A DNA stretch of 14,048 nucleotides from Mollicutes bacterium (GTDB taxonomy: Bacteria; Bacillota_I; Bacilli_A; RF39; UBA660): positions 1 to 14,048 of the forward strand of contig JAAZHN010000001.1 of the NCBI GenBank assembly GCA_012510695.1, read 5' to 3'. The notes under the pieces were generated by a model, which worked only from the letters and a program-made list of their open reading frames with translations, ran no database searches and had not been told where the DNA came from. Shown here in pieces: positions 1 to 7,485 of this stretch. Positions within the stretch are counted from its first letter, which is position 1. Each line of letters begins with the position of its first letter. The translations under genes and the position numbers were made by a program.

Positions 1-434
<434 letters not shown>

Positions 435-490
435 AAAATTATTCTTTTTCTAAAGTTTAATCTAAGCTACTCAAAATTGACATTTTACTT

Positions 491-505
491 AGTTTTCAAA
501 GATCA
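491..505 (-). promoter_or_regulatory. boxA-like rRNA antitermination site
   Basis: TGATCTTTGAAAACT closely matches the Bacillus-type rRNA boxA (TGCTCTTTGAAAACT), the leader site bound by NusB-NusE (S10) for antitermination. It lies about 25 nt after the predicted transcript start and about 60 nt before the 16S start, the expected place. The remaining leader (490-435) is A/T-rich and should hold the 5' strand of the precursor-processing stem, whose partner is outside the window. Confidence 0.75.
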
Positions 506-508
506 TTT

Positions 509-529
509 TGCACCTTTTCCCGAGGTGCA
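509..529 (-). promoter_or_regulatory. Hairpin at the 5' end of the rRNA leader
   Basis: TGCACCT (529-523) and AGGTGCA (515-509) form a perfect 7-bp stem with loop CGGGAAA, starting at or within a base or two of the predicted transcription start. It lacks a following U tract, so it is not a terminator. Its role is unknown; protecting the 5' end or spacing the antitermination site are guesses. Confidence 0.6.
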
Positions 530-534
530 TTGTT

Positions 535-563
535 AATATAACAAAAACAATTTTCTTTGTCAA
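535..563 (-). promoter_or_regulatory. rRNA operon promoter (sigma-A type)
   Basis: A perfect -35 TTGACA at 563-558 is separated by exactly 17 nt from a -10 TATATT at 540-535, predicting a start near 528. Upstream (about 564-600) the minus strand is rich in A tracts, resembling an UP element. Position and strength fit a growth-rate-controlled rRNA promoter. I see no second equally good promoter upstream. Confidence 0.85.
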
Positions 564-672
564 CAATTTTTGCTTCTTTTTTGCATTTTTATTAACTTTG
601 TGTTTTTTACAAGGTAAATAAACGTAAAATTGAAGTAAAGAAATATGTTTTTTGTTAATATTTATATACAAA

Positions 673-1200
673 TTACCTTAGTAATTTATATTTCTCATAA
701 TACTCTTCAATTAATCCTTTTAAGAATGGTCCTTCTTCTTTTCTTTTAAGATTAATTAAATTTGTCAACTCTGTAGTTAGAACTTTGTCTAAATCATCAG
801 AATAACCCATTATTTTTTTATGATATTTATATTCATTGCGATCTAACACTTTAAATCCACCATCAGGGAATACTTTTAAATCTAAATCATAATCGATGAA
901 CTTTATTGCTCCTTCATCTATTATATAAGGAGAAGCAATATTGCATTTATAAAATAAACCTTTTTTCTTTAATTGCCCAAAAACATTAAACCAACTATTT
1001 TTATAAAGGATTACAATTGCTGGCTCTTTAGCTTTATGGGTACGACCATCACTTTCGGTAACCTTAGTTTTATTGTTACCGACGATTATTTTTTCTTCAT
1101 CAATATATAAGACGAGAGCTTCTTCCCAAGATCGATGGAATTTACCGTTATGTTTATAACAATGAATTGTTAGTTCATCGCCAACCTTAACTTTTTCCAT
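673..1200 (-). CDS. ntdP: Nucleoside tri-/diphosphate phosphatase, DUF402 (YgaC/Ntdp) family
   Basis: The 175-residue product matches the YgaC/Ntdp family along its length and is almost the length I recall for B. subtilis YgaC (~176). Visible blocks are the N-terminal YKHNGKFHRSWEE, the VTESDGRTH segment, the SWFNVFG block, and the acidic IDYDLDLKVFPDG run, which should supply metal ligands. Characterised relatives are cytosolic Mg-dependent enzymes hydrolysing nucleoside tri- and diphosphates; activity here is inferred. The reading frame extends upstream to 1251, but that start lies before the -10 box, and a GGAAG ribosome site sits 6 nt before the ATG at 1200. The gene has its own promoter. 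No hairpin follows the TAA at 673, so transcription may run into the rRNA promoter region. Confidence 0.9.
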   Translation of the reverse strand: MEKVKVGDELTIHCYKHNGKFHRSWEEALVLYIDEEKIIVGNNKTKVTESDGRTHKAKEPAIVILYKNSWFNVFGQLKKKGLFYKCNIASPYIIDEGAIKFIDYDLDLKVFPDGGFKVLDRNEYKYHKKIMGYSDDLDKVLTTELTNLINLKRKEEGPFLKGLIEEYYEKYKLLR

Positions 1201-1224
1201 AAAAATCTTCCCGTTTCTACCTTC

Positions 1225-1253
1225 ATTATACATGAAAATAAGGAAAAGCACAA
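1225..1253 (-). promoter_or_regulatory. ntdP promoter
   Basis: TTGTGC (1253-1248), 17 nt, then a consensus TATAAT (1230-1225), predicting a start near 1218 and an 18-nt leader before the ATG at 1200. The -35 lies inside the inverted repeat that follows ctpA. Confidence 0.65.
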
Positions 1254-1265
1254 ACTTTTCCTTAT
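1238..1265. terminator. Inverted repeat after ctpA, probable terminator
   Basis: An 11-bp perfect stem (1238-1248 with 1255-1265, loop CACAAA) lies just past the ctpA stop. Read on the minus strand it is preceded by a long A tract and followed only by ATTTTC, a weak U tract. Read on the plus strand it is followed by a long T run, so it would stop antisense transcripts more efficiently. Confidence 0.6.
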
Positions 1266-1283
1266 ATATATTTTTTTTTTATT

Positions 1284-2495
1284 TTATTTTGTTACAACTT
1301 CTAAAGCTTTTTGAAGTTGATTATCATTAGCGTCTATTCTCTCTAAATAATACTTTTCATCTAATACTACTTCATAATCAGGAGTTAAACCAACTCCATC
1401 AATATTAACATCATTTGGAGTATACCAAGTCCCCGCGGTAAATTTAATCGATGCCCCCGTTGATAATTGACCGGTTTCTTGGAATTTACCTTTACCAAAT
1501 GTCTTATTACCAACTAACTTAGCCCCATAAGTTTCTCTTAAAGCTGCGGCTAAGATTTCTGAGGCTGAGGCTGATGCACCATTTACTAAGACTACTATTT
1601 TTAAGTCAGACTTTTCATCTGTACTATCAATTATTGCATTTTTTGCATCTTTTGCCTCTAAATAAAGAATTCTTTTGCCCTTTTCAATAAATTGTTCGGC
1701 TATTTTAACAACAGCATCTAAGTAACCACCTGTATTATCTCTAACATCAATAATAACTTCTTTAATACCATCATGTTTAAATTCTTTAAGAGCCTTTCTT
1801 ACTTGTTCATTTGTCAATGCAGCAAATGAAGTAATATGTAAGTAACCAACTTTTTTTCTCTTATATTCAATTACTCTGCCATAAGCAGAAATTATTTCAA
1901 CTTTTTTTCTAGTTAAAGATAATTCAATTTCTTCTTCGCCTCTTAAAAACAATATAACTGAAGTAGGAGAATCGCCATATTTAATCTTTTCTGATATTGC
2001 TTGTAAGTCTTCATCCTTAACATCTTCGCCATTTACTTTTAAGAATATGTCTCCAACCAGGACTCCAGCTTCTTCTGCTGGTGAATCTGGAAATACTCTT
2101 TTAACATATATTTGTTTCGTAACTGGATTAACTGTCATCTCAACGCCTATTCCTTCATAGGTTCCTTGTAATTGTTCATTAAAGCCATTCGTTCTATCTT
2201 CTTCAATATACTCTGTATATGGCTCACCTAAATAATCTAACATTCCTTTAATTGCATGATCAACTAATTTTCCTTCATCAATTTTTTGATAAAATTTATC
2301 ATTTATTTGATTATAATTATTAATTAATTCTAATAAATGTTCGTTTTCAGTTAAAGATGAATAGTCTTTAATAGGCTTTTTATTCTCATATGCTTTAAAC
2401 ATAATAAAGCCACATGTTAAACTTGAAATTACCGCAGTTAATAACATGAAGGCTATCATTTCATATAGAGTAAATATTTTTCTTTTAATGTTCAT
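1284..2495 (-). CDS. C-terminal processing peptidase, S41 family (CtpA/CtpB type)
   Basis: A 403-residue membrane-anchored serine protease. Residues ~12-33 form an N-terminal transmembrane or uncleaved signal segment. A PDZ domain (~110-200) contains the YEGIGVEM and SPAEEAGVLVGD motifs. The S41 catalytic domain (~210-385) has NGASASASEIL and KTFGKGKFQ. By spacing to E. coli Tsp and B. subtilis CtpB, the dyad is Ser310/Lys335, with Gln339. Family members act outside the membrane, cleaving proteins from C-terminal tails or trimming regulators; the substrate here is unknown. No C-terminal peptidoglycan-binding domain is visible, unlike some Bacillus paralogues. Start ATG at 2495 follows AAGGAAG. 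It has its own promoter and appears monocistronic. Confidence 0.95.
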   Translation of the reverse strand: MNIKRKIFTLYEMIAFMLLTAVISSLTCGFIMFKAYENKKPIKDYSSLTENEHLLELINNYNQINDKFYQKIDEGKLVDHAIKGMLDYLGEPYTEYIEEDRTNGFNEQLQGTYEGIGVEMTVNPVTKQIYVKRVFPDSPAEEAGVLVGDIFLKVNGEDVKDEDLQAISEKIKYGDSPTSVILFLRGEEEIELSLTRKKVEIISAYGRVIEYKRKKVGYLHITSFAALTNEQVRKALKEFKHDGIKEVIIDVRDNTGGYLDAVVKIAEQFIEKGKRILYLEAKDAKNAIIDSTDEKSDLKIVVLVNGASASASEILAAALRETYGAKLVGNKTFGKGKFQETGQLSTGASIKFTAGTWYTPNDVNIDGVGLTPDYEVVLDEKYYLERIDANDNQLQKALEVVTK

Positions 2496-2520
2496 ATGAC
2501 ACTTCCTTGTTCTATTATTA

Positions 2521-2549
2521 AGTATAAACTAAATGATACTTTTATTCAA
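2521..2549 (-). promoter_or_regulatory. ctpA/ctpB-type gene promoter
   Basis: TTGAAT (2549-2544), 17 nt, TATACT (2526-2521), predicting a start near 2514, about 19 nt before the start codon. It directly follows the terminator of the upstream gene, so the protease is transcribed independently. Confidence 0.75.
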
Positions 2550-2550
2550 T

Positions 2551-2575
2551 AAAAAACCTAAAGTATAACTTTAGG
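2551..2575 (-). terminator. Rho-independent terminator after the 169-residue membrane protein gene
   Basis: On the minus strand CCTAAAG - TTATA - CTTTAGG (2575-2557) is a perfect 7-bp stem followed by six T (2556-2551). It starts 6 nt after the stop of the upstream gene. Confidence 0.85.
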
Positions 2576-2581
2576 AATTAT

Positions 2582-3091
2582 TTATTTTTCTTCTTTTTCT
2601 AGTTCTGGTCTGATATTTTCAGGACCTTCTAAAAATTTAACGATTTTTCCTTCAGAAATTTTAATTAAAGTTTCTTTTGATATTTTTAAATCATCTAATG
2701 AAGTCGCCTTTGGATTACTTTCTTCAGCGATATATCTTCTATTTAATCCATCTTTAAGGTCACTTTCATATAACTTTACCCTCGGATCATGATATTGATT
2801 TTTTAAATCATCAAAGAACTCAATAAACTTATCTTTGTAATCATAAACTAAAACATAATATTCTTTGTCGCTTTGATTAAATAAATTGCCTAATAATATT
2901 TTATTATTATCAATTTCAACTATTTCTTCTTGTTTTTTACTTGCTTCTTTCTTTTTCATTACATCAGTTAGAAAATAAATAAATAATGAAAGAAGAATCA
3001 TCGCTACAAAGGTAAAGACTAAAGTTCTAGTCCCCATTTCGGTTTCTTCATCTTTAACTTTTACTACTTTTTTAATTCTATTTTTTGCCAC
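2582..3091 (-). CDS. Membrane-anchored protein, possible cysteine-free thioredoxin-like domain
   Basis: A 169-residue protein I cannot name with certainty. A basic N-terminus (1-22) precedes one transmembrane helix (~23-42), then a charged linker (KKKEASKKQEE) and an extracellular domain of ~110 residues. The domain's order of strands and helices, with YYVLVYD, a following helix, and TLIKISEGKIVKFLEG, recalls the last half of a thioredoxin fold (strand, glycine turn, strand). There is no cysteine, hence no CXXC, and the usual cis-proline before the TL strand is replaced by SK. The fold is inference. The start is GTG, with AGGTGA 5 nt upstream. A TATAAT box precedes it, but read-through from pheT is possible because no clear terminator separates them. 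Confidence 0.75.
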   Translation of the reverse strand: MAKNRIKKVVKVKDEETEMGTRTLVFTFVAMILLSLFIYFLTDVMKKKEASKKQEEIVEIDNNKILLGNLFNQSDKEYYVLVYDYKDKFIEFFDDLKNQYHDPRVKLYESDLKDGLNRRYIAEESNPKATSLDDLKISKETLIKISEGKIVKFLEGPENIRPELEKEEK

Positions 3092-3109
3092 CTAAATCAC
3101 CTACTAAGT

Positions 3110-3137
3110 ATTATATAACAAATTATTTAAAATACAA
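3110..3137 (-). promoter_or_regulatory. Probable promoter of the 169-residue membrane protein gene
   Basis: A consensus TATAAT (3115-3110) is preceded by TTGTAT (3137-3132) at 16 nt. The predicted start falls at the ribosome-binding site, giving a very short leader, so it is a moderate candidate. The -35 lies in the short pheT-to-gene spacer. Confidence 0.45.
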
Positions 3138-3152
3138 ATAAATTACCGTTAA

Positions 3153-5471
3153 TTATTCTAAAATATTAATCTTATGTTCTTTATTATATTTAATAAATAA
3201 ATTTTTAAACTCTTCTAGCTCTTCACTAGTTAAAGTATGATCATAAGAACCAACTGTATATCTAAATGTATATTTAATATCTAATTCTGTTTCAAATAAC
3301 CCAACAAATTCATATTTTTGAAATATTGGGGAATTGAACTTATCAATTATTTCTTTTACTTTTTGATAATTATAGTCTTTAGGAACGACTAAAGTATAAT
3401 CTAGAGTTACACTTGGATATTTACTTAGTTCTTCATATATAGTATCTAATTTTTCTATTTTAGAAAACTTTGCAAAATCAATTTTGGCATAAAGAATGCT
3501 TTTTTTCTTAATAATTGTTTTTTCAATTACTCCTAATGAACCAATTTCTTCACCATTAATAAATATGCCAAGTGATAATGGTTCGTGATAAATTGTATCA
3601 AGTTTAATTGGTAATAGTTCTACATTTATGTTTTTAAAGTCTTTAAATATACTTAAGACAATTCTTTTTAATTCAAAATATGCTTCTTTGATATACTTAT
3701 CATCATTAATTAACATAATACCTAGATCTTGATAATTTTCATTATCTTTTATAACCGTTCCAATTTCAAAAATACCAAATTTATTTTTATATTTTGCATT
3801 TTCTATTGATACATCAACTAAAGAATATAGTAAATCATCTCTTAAAACATTATCTTCAACTCGGCCTAGTACTTTTACATTATTTTCTAAAACTTCTAGT
3901 TTTTTTAATAAATTTGTATTATTCCACAAATAGGTATGAACTTCATTTAAAGAGAATTTAGTTGCTAAATATTTCTTTAATTCATATGAGAGATCATAAT
4001 CTTTTTCTTCCATTTTAGCTTCTAAGTTAACTCTTAAGGGTTCAATATTAATGTTTTCATAACCATATATTCTGGCAATTTCTTCAATTAAATCTTCTTC
4101 TATTTCGATATCTTTAGTTGCTCTGAATGTTGGAACTATTACTTCATAATAATCTTTTTTTACTGTTAAACTAAATTCTAATGACTCTAATATTTTCTTA
4201 ACTTCATCATCTGAAATAGTTACTCCTAAATATCTTGTTAATTTTTCTTTAGTTAGTTTTAATTTAATAGTATTTTGTTTATTTGGATAAACATCAGTTA
4301 AATTAGAGACAATCTGGATATTTGAATCTATATCTCTTAATAGTTTAACAAACCTCTTAGTCGCGATCTCATTTAAGTTTGGATCTAATGATTTTTCAAA
4401 TCTTGTACTTGCTTCAGTACGAAGACCAAGGCTTGTCGCAGTTTTTCTAACGCTTGTTGCATCAAATGAAGCACTTTCTAAAATAATTGAAGAAGTATTT
4501 TCTTCTACTTCACTATTTAATCCACCCATAACACCAGCAATTGCATAGTATTCATCATTGTTTTTAATCATTAAATAATCTTTAGACAGAGTCCTTTCTA
4601 TTCCATCTAAAGTAATAAATGTATCATTATTATGTGCGACATCTATTTCAATTTTATCAATGTTGGTTGAATCAAAAGCATGCATTGGCGTACCAAGTTC
4701 TAACATCACATAATTGGTTAAGTCAACTAATAGTGATAAGCTTCTCATTCCAACATAAGATAAAAATATTTGCATTGCTAATGGTGATTTATTTTCTTTA
4801 ATATTATCGATTTTTAATCCCAAGTAACGGTTACAATTTTCATTAAATATTTTAATGTTTAAATCTTTTTTATCATTAGTTATTTCTTCTATTTCTATTT
4901 GTTTTAATTCTTGCTTAGTAATCGCGGCTATTTCTCTAGCAATTCCATAATGTCCCCACAGATCAGGGCGATTAGTTAGAGATTTATTATCAATTTCTAC
5001 TATTATATCTTCAAGTGGTAATATTTCTTTTAAATTAGTACCAACCACATAATCATTTGGCAGTTCAATTATTCCCGAGTGGTCATCACCAATTCCAAGT
5101 TCAGAAGCAGATAATAACATTCCTTGGGATAATACTCCTGCGATTTCTTTTTCACTTATTTCAAAATCATTTACTTTTCCCCCGACATTCACTAAAGCTA
5201 CTTTCATTCCTTTTTTACAATTAGGCGCGCCACATAAAATGCTTAAATGTTTTTTACCATTATCAACTTTTAAGATATTATATTTATCTTTTTTAGGATG
5301 AGGAAGAGCTTCGATAATTTCACCTACCACTATATTTTCATAACCTCGCCCTTTTAATTCAATTCCTTCAACTTCTGCTACTCTAATGGTAAATGTATCC
5401 CAGATACTTAACCAATCTATTTTTTCTGAATTATTAATATAACTTTTTAATTTATTACATGATATTTTCAT
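3153..5471 (-). CDS. pheT: Phenylalanine--tRNA ligase, beta subunit
   Basis: The 772-residue beta subunit of the alpha2-beta2 synthetase that charges tRNA-Phe in the cytosol. Domains in order: EMAP/tRNA-binding OB fold (~40-150, with ALPHPKKDKYNILKVD and LCGAPN), B3/B4 editing domain (~210-375, with GTPMHAFD holding His264, and RTEASTRFEK), B5 domain (~400-470, with EEDLIEEIARIYGYE), a catalytic-like core (~480-680), and the C-terminal ferredoxin-fold anticodon-binding domain (~684-772, with YPSVTLDYTLVV and GSYDHTLTSEE). It is somewhat shorter than the ~800 residues usual in Bacillus, with no domain missing. ATG at 5471 follows AGGTGAG, and the pheS stop codon TAG overlaps that ribosome site, so the two subunits are probably translationally coupled. 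It depends on the upstream T-box. Confidence 0.98.
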   Translation of the reverse strand: MKISCNKLKSYINNSEKIDWLSIWDTFTIRVAEVEGIELKGRGYENIVVGEIIEALPHPKKDKYNILKVDNGKKHLSILCGAPNCKKGMKVALVNVGGKVNDFEISEKEIAGVLSQGMLLSASELGIGDDHSGIIELPNDYVVGTNLKEILPLEDIIVEIDNKSLTNRPDLWGHYGIAREIAAITKQELKQIEIEEITNDKKDLNIKIFNENCNRYLGLKIDNIKENKSPLAMQIFLSYVGMRSLSLLVDLTNYVMLELGTPMHAFDSTNIDKIEIDVAHNNDTFITLDGIERTLSKDYLMIKNNDEYYAIAGVMGGLNSEVEENTSSIILESASFDATSVRKTATSLGLRTEASTRFEKSLDPNLNEIATKRFVKLLRDIDSNIQIVSNLTDVYPNKQNTIKLKLTKEKLTRYLGVTISDDEVKKILESLEFSLTVKKDYYEVIVPTFRATKDIEIEEDLIEEIARIYGYENINIEPLRVNLEAKMEEKDYDLSYELKKYLATKFSLNEVHTYLWNNTNLLKKLEVLENNVKVLGRVEDNVLRDDLLYSLVDVSIENAKYKNKFGIFEIGTVIKDNENYQDLGIMLINDDKYIKEAYFELKRIVLSIFKDFKNINVELLPIKLDTIYHEPLSLGIFINGEEIGSLGVIEKTIIKKKSILYAKIDFAKFSKIEKLDTIYEELSKYPSVTLDYTLVVPKDYNYQKVKEIIDKFNSPIFQKYEFVGLFETELDIKYTFRYTVGSYDHTLTSEELEEFKNLFIKYNKEHKINILE

Positions 5472-5479
5472 AATCTCAC

Positions 5480-6487
5480 CTACTTAATATTAAATCTTTC
5501 TAGTTTTCTTAAGTCTCCTGAGTTAAGAACCCGTATATCATTTATTTTATTTTTCATCATTGCTAGCCTTGTTAAACCCATGCCAAAAGCAAAGCCATTA
5601 TATTCATCTGGATTTATTCCACTCATTTTTAATACATTTGGATGAATCATTCCGCATGGACAAAGTTCAATCCAACCGGTATTTTTGCAAGTAGGACAGC
5701 CTTTTCCATTACAAATTAAACAACTACAATCTAACTCAAAACCTGGTTCAACAAATGGGAAGAATCCTGGTCTTAATCTTACATCTACTTCTTTTTTAAA
5801 GACATGATTTAATAGTTCTTTCATTACATATATAAGATTGCCGATTGAAACATCTTTATCGATAACCATTCCTTCAATTTGAAAGAAAGTATTATCATGA
5901 GAGTGATCAATGTTTTCATTACGAAAACATCTACCAGGAGCGCACAAACGAATAGGTGCACCATATTTTTCCATACCGTGAACTTGATTAGTTGAAGTAT
6001 GGGTTCTTAAAATTAAACCATTATCTAAATAAAATGTATCTTGCATATCTCTGGCAGGATGATTTTTGGGAATATTTAGAGCTTCAAAGTTATAATATTC
6101 TGATTCCATTTCAGGGCCATCTAAAATAATAAAACCCATTTGCTTTAATATATCTGTTACTTCTTTAGAGGCAATAGTAACTGGATGCAGTGATCCATTA
6201 CCAAGTTCTACTGGTAGAGTGTTGTCAAATTCTAAAAAGTCTTTTGCATTTAATTTATTAAATTTTGCTTGAATCATTTGTTCAATATCATATTTTAAAT
6301 CGTTAATCATTTTCCCAAATGCTCTTTTATCTTCAAGACTCATATTTTTTAATTCTGTCATTAGTTCACTTAGTTTACTATTTTTACCTAGTAATTTAGA
6401 TTTTAAGTTTAAAAGATCGGCCTCTTTTATAACTCCTTCAATTTCTATCCTAGCACTTTTTAATAACTCTAATAATTCTTCTTTCAT
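5480..6487 (-). CDS. pheS: Phenylalanine--tRNA ligase, alpha subunit
   Basis: The 335-residue catalytic subunit of PheRS, a class II synthetase. An N-terminal coiled coil (~1-85) binds tRNA. The catalytic domain shows RDMQDTFYL (~146-154), motif 2 around CFRNENIDHSHDNTFFQIEG (~187-206), and motif 3 GFAFGMGLTRLAM (~298-310). Between them is the cysteine-rich CSCLICNGKGCPTCKNTGW insert seen in Firmicutes enzymes, followed by ELCPCGMIHP, where I recall LGAGMVHP in Bacillus. The frame opens at a TTG at 6499, but GGAGG (6497-6493) lies inside those first codons and 5 nt before the ATG at 6487, so that ATG is the start. It is preceded by a Phe-specific T-box and followed after 8 nt by pheT. Confidence 0.97.
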   Translation of the reverse strand: MKEELLELLKSARIEIEGVIKEADLLNLKSKLLGKNSKLSELMTELKNMSLEDKRAFGKMINDLKYDIEQMIQAKFNKLNAKDFLEFDNTLPVELGNGSLHPVTIASKEVTDILKQMGFIILDGPEMESEYYNFEALNIPKNHPARDMQDTFYLDNGLILRTHTSTNQVHGMEKYGAPIRLCAPGRCFRNENIDHSHDNTFFQIEGMVIDKDVSIGNLIYVMKELLNHVFKKEVDVRLRPGFFPFVEPGFELDCSCLICNGKGCPTCKNTGWIELCPCGMIHPNVLKMSGINPDEYNGFAFGMGLTRLAMMKNKINDIRVLNSGDLRKLERFNIK

Positions 6488-6492
6488 AATTT

Positions 6493-6497
6493 CCTCC
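6493..6497 (-). promoter_or_regulatory. Ribosome-binding site deciding the pheS start
   Basis: GGAGG lies 5 nt before the ATG at 6487-6485, directly after the T-box terminator U tract. A TTG start at 6499 would place this site inside the coding region, which rules it out. Confidence 0.85.
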
Positions 6498-6553
6498 AAA
6501 TAAAAAATCTAAAACTGGGACGAATTAAATCCGCGGTACCACCCACATTCTAG
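6498..6553 (-). terminator. T-box conditional terminator
   Basis: CTAGAA...TGGG (6553-6542) pairs with CCCA...TTTTAG (6519-6509), enclosing the T-box sequence, and is followed by ATTTTTTATTT (6508-6498). Antiterminator pairing with the tRNA end would break this helix. Confidence 0.8.
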
Positions 6554-6705
6554 ATTATCTAGCTCTTATTTAAGTTAACGCCTTATACGATTAAAACTCC
6601 AAGGTTGAATTTCATTAGTTATTTATCAATAAATGCTTTCAGCTATAGCATTTAATCTCTTAATATGAACTTAACTAATTACTTGAATCCTTTTCTTTGT
6701 TTTAC
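6498..6705 (-). promoter_or_regulatory. T-box riboswitch leader, tRNA-Phe specific
   Basis: The leader senses uncharged tRNA-Phe and controls pheST. Stem I: AAGG (6692-6689) pairs with CCTT (6604-6601), and ATTAGTT (6679-6673) with AACTAAT (6620-6614); the AGAGA bulge is at 6660-6656; a distal AAATGC/GCATTT stem (6653-6648, 6636-6631) carries a GCTG loop motif. The specifier loop holds TTC (6609-6607), a Phe codon. The T-box GGGTGGTACCGCGG is at 6544-6531, and its TGGT bulge would pair with an ACCA tRNA end, as expected for a tRNA with discriminator A. A competing terminator (6553-6509) follows. All elements are visible by eye; the full fold was not computed. Confidence 0.95.
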
Positions 6706-6711
6706 AAGTAA

Positions 6712-6740
6712 ATAATAGCACAATTTAGATTTAATAGCAA
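6712..6740 (-). promoter_or_regulatory. pheST promoter
   Basis: TTGCTA (6740-6735), 17 nt, TATTAT (6717-6712) with an extended -10 TGC just before it. Predicted start near 6705, giving a ~218-nt T-box leader. Confidence 0.75.
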
Positions 6741-6764
6741 AGAAAAAGTATCATTTAGATACTT
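6741..6764 (-). terminator. Rho-independent terminator downstream of rubrerythrin
   Basis: On the minus strand AAGTATC (6764-6758), loop TAAAT, GATACTT (6752-6746), then TTTCT. It is about 70 nt beyond the rubrerythrin stop and just ahead of the pheST promoter. The 68 nt between (6765-6832) hold no gene start; one frame there is open for 19 codons but has no start codon. Confidence 0.75.
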
Positions 6765-6824
6765 CTTTAGGCAAATAATTTTCTAATGGCTCATCCTCAT
6801 TTATTTTATTATCTCAAATCAAAA

Positions 6825-6844
6825 GAAAACTATTAATAGTTTTC
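6825..6844. repeat. Perfect 20-nt palindrome over the rubrerythrin stop codon
   Basis: The sequence from 6825 to 6844 equals its own reverse complement, and as RNA on the minus strand forms an 8-bp stem with loop TTAA, followed by TTTTGATTTG. It overlaps the last codons and the TAA stop. It could act as a weak first terminator or 3'-end stabiliser. Confidence 0.6.
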
Positions 6845-7372
6845 CATTCTAAGTTCCATATAACTCTCAGCATGATTACATACTGGGCATAATTTTAGGG
6901 CATCTTTTCCGTAGTAAACATGTCCACAGTTACGACAGATCCAGACAACTTCTTCATCTTTATGGAACACTTTATTATTTTCAATATTTTCAATTAGTTT
7001 TCTATATCTTCCTTCGTGTTCTTTTTCAACTCCCGCAACTCCTTCAAAAAGTATTGCTATTTCATCGAAACCTTCTTCATAAGCTTCTTTAGCCATATTT
7101 GCATACATATCAGTCCATTCATAGTTTTCTCCTGAAGCTGCATCGTGTAAGTTTGTCATTGTATCAGGAACTTTACCTCCATGTAATGCTTTAAACCATA
7201 ATTTGGCGTGCTCTTTTTCATTTCTTGCTGTTTCATCAAAGATAGCCGCAATTTGCTCATAGCCATCTTTTTTAGCTTGAGAAGCATAGTAATCATATTT
7301 CATTCTTGCTTCACTTTCACCTGCAAAAGCAATCTTTAAATTTTTTTCTGTCTTAGAACCTTTTAATTCCAT
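6833..7372 (-). CDS. rbr: Rubrerythrin
   Basis: A 179-residue non-haem iron peroxidase that reduces hydrogen peroxide in the cytosol of anaerobes. Residues ~8-135 are the four-helix ferritin-like di-iron domain, with GESEAR (Glu19), NEKEHAK (Glu52, His55), AKEAYEEGF (Glu96, Glu99) and VEKEHEGRY (Glu116, His119) as likely ligands. Residues ~143-179 form the C-terminal rubredoxin domain, WICRNCG and KLCPVCNH, whose Cys146, 149, 162 and 165 bind one iron. Length and order are canonical. ATG at 7372 follows GAAGG. It appears monocistronic and divergent from a small membrane protein gene; I see no convincing PerR operator. Its presence supports an anaerobic lifestyle. Confidence 0.97.
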   Translation of the reverse strand: MELKGSKTEKNLKIAFAGESEARMKYDYYASQAKKDGYEQIAAIFDETARNEKEHAKLWFKALHGGKVPDTMTNLHDAASGENYEWTDMYANMAKEAYEEGFDEIAILFEGVAGVEKEHEGRYRKLIENIENNKVFHKDEEVVWICRNCGHVYYGKDALKLCPVCNHAESYMELRMENY

Positions 7373-7394
7373 AATAACCTTCTTTCTGTATATA

Positions 7395-7403
7395 ATTTTA
7401 TCA
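7395..7403 (-). promoter_or_regulatory. Possible rubrerythrin promoter (extended -10)
   Basis: TGA followed by TAAAAT (7403-7395) on the minus strand, about 22 nt before the start codon. No recognisable -35 at 17 nt. The surrounding sequence is so A/T-rich that alternative -10 boxes exist. Confidence 0.4.
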
Positions 7404-7452
7404 TATTTAGAAAAATAAAAATAGTGTTTAAATAGTTCCTTAACACTTTATA

Positions 7453-7461
7453 TGATATACT
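7453..7461 (+). promoter_or_regulatory. Promoter of the small plus-strand membrane protein
   Basis: Extended -10 TGA TATACT at 7453-7461 with only a weak -35, placing the start near 7468 and leaving room for the AAGG ribosome site before 7486. Confidence 0.55.
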
Positions 7462-7485
7462 TTATTAAGTAAGAAGGTAGAAAAA

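Noticed and set aside
580..625. Second rRNA promoter (TTTACC with TTAATA at 17 nt)
   Set aside because: Both boxes are weak in A/T-rich sequence; the TTGACA/TATATT promoter downstream explains the start.
489..671. 60-residue minus-strand reading frame
   Set aside because: Covers the rRNA promoter, hairpin and boxA; lysine-rich low-complexity translation of A/T-rich leader.
3116..3152. Terminator between pheT and the next gene
   Set aside because: Only a 5-bp AATTA/TAATT pairing with no U tract; too weak to call.
4619..4801. Plus-strand reading frame opposite pheT
   Set aside because: Antisense shadow of a conserved domain of pheT, with no promoter or ribosome site.
6768..6830. Open stretch reading NEDEPLENYLPKEVSK before a TGA on the minus strand
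   Set aside because: Looks protein-like, but only ~20 codons between stops with no start codon; possible remnant, but equally likely chance.
7389..7410. PerR-like operator ahead of rubrerythrin
   Set aside because: Only one half resembles the TTATAAT half-site; the second half does not match and the region is A/T-rich.
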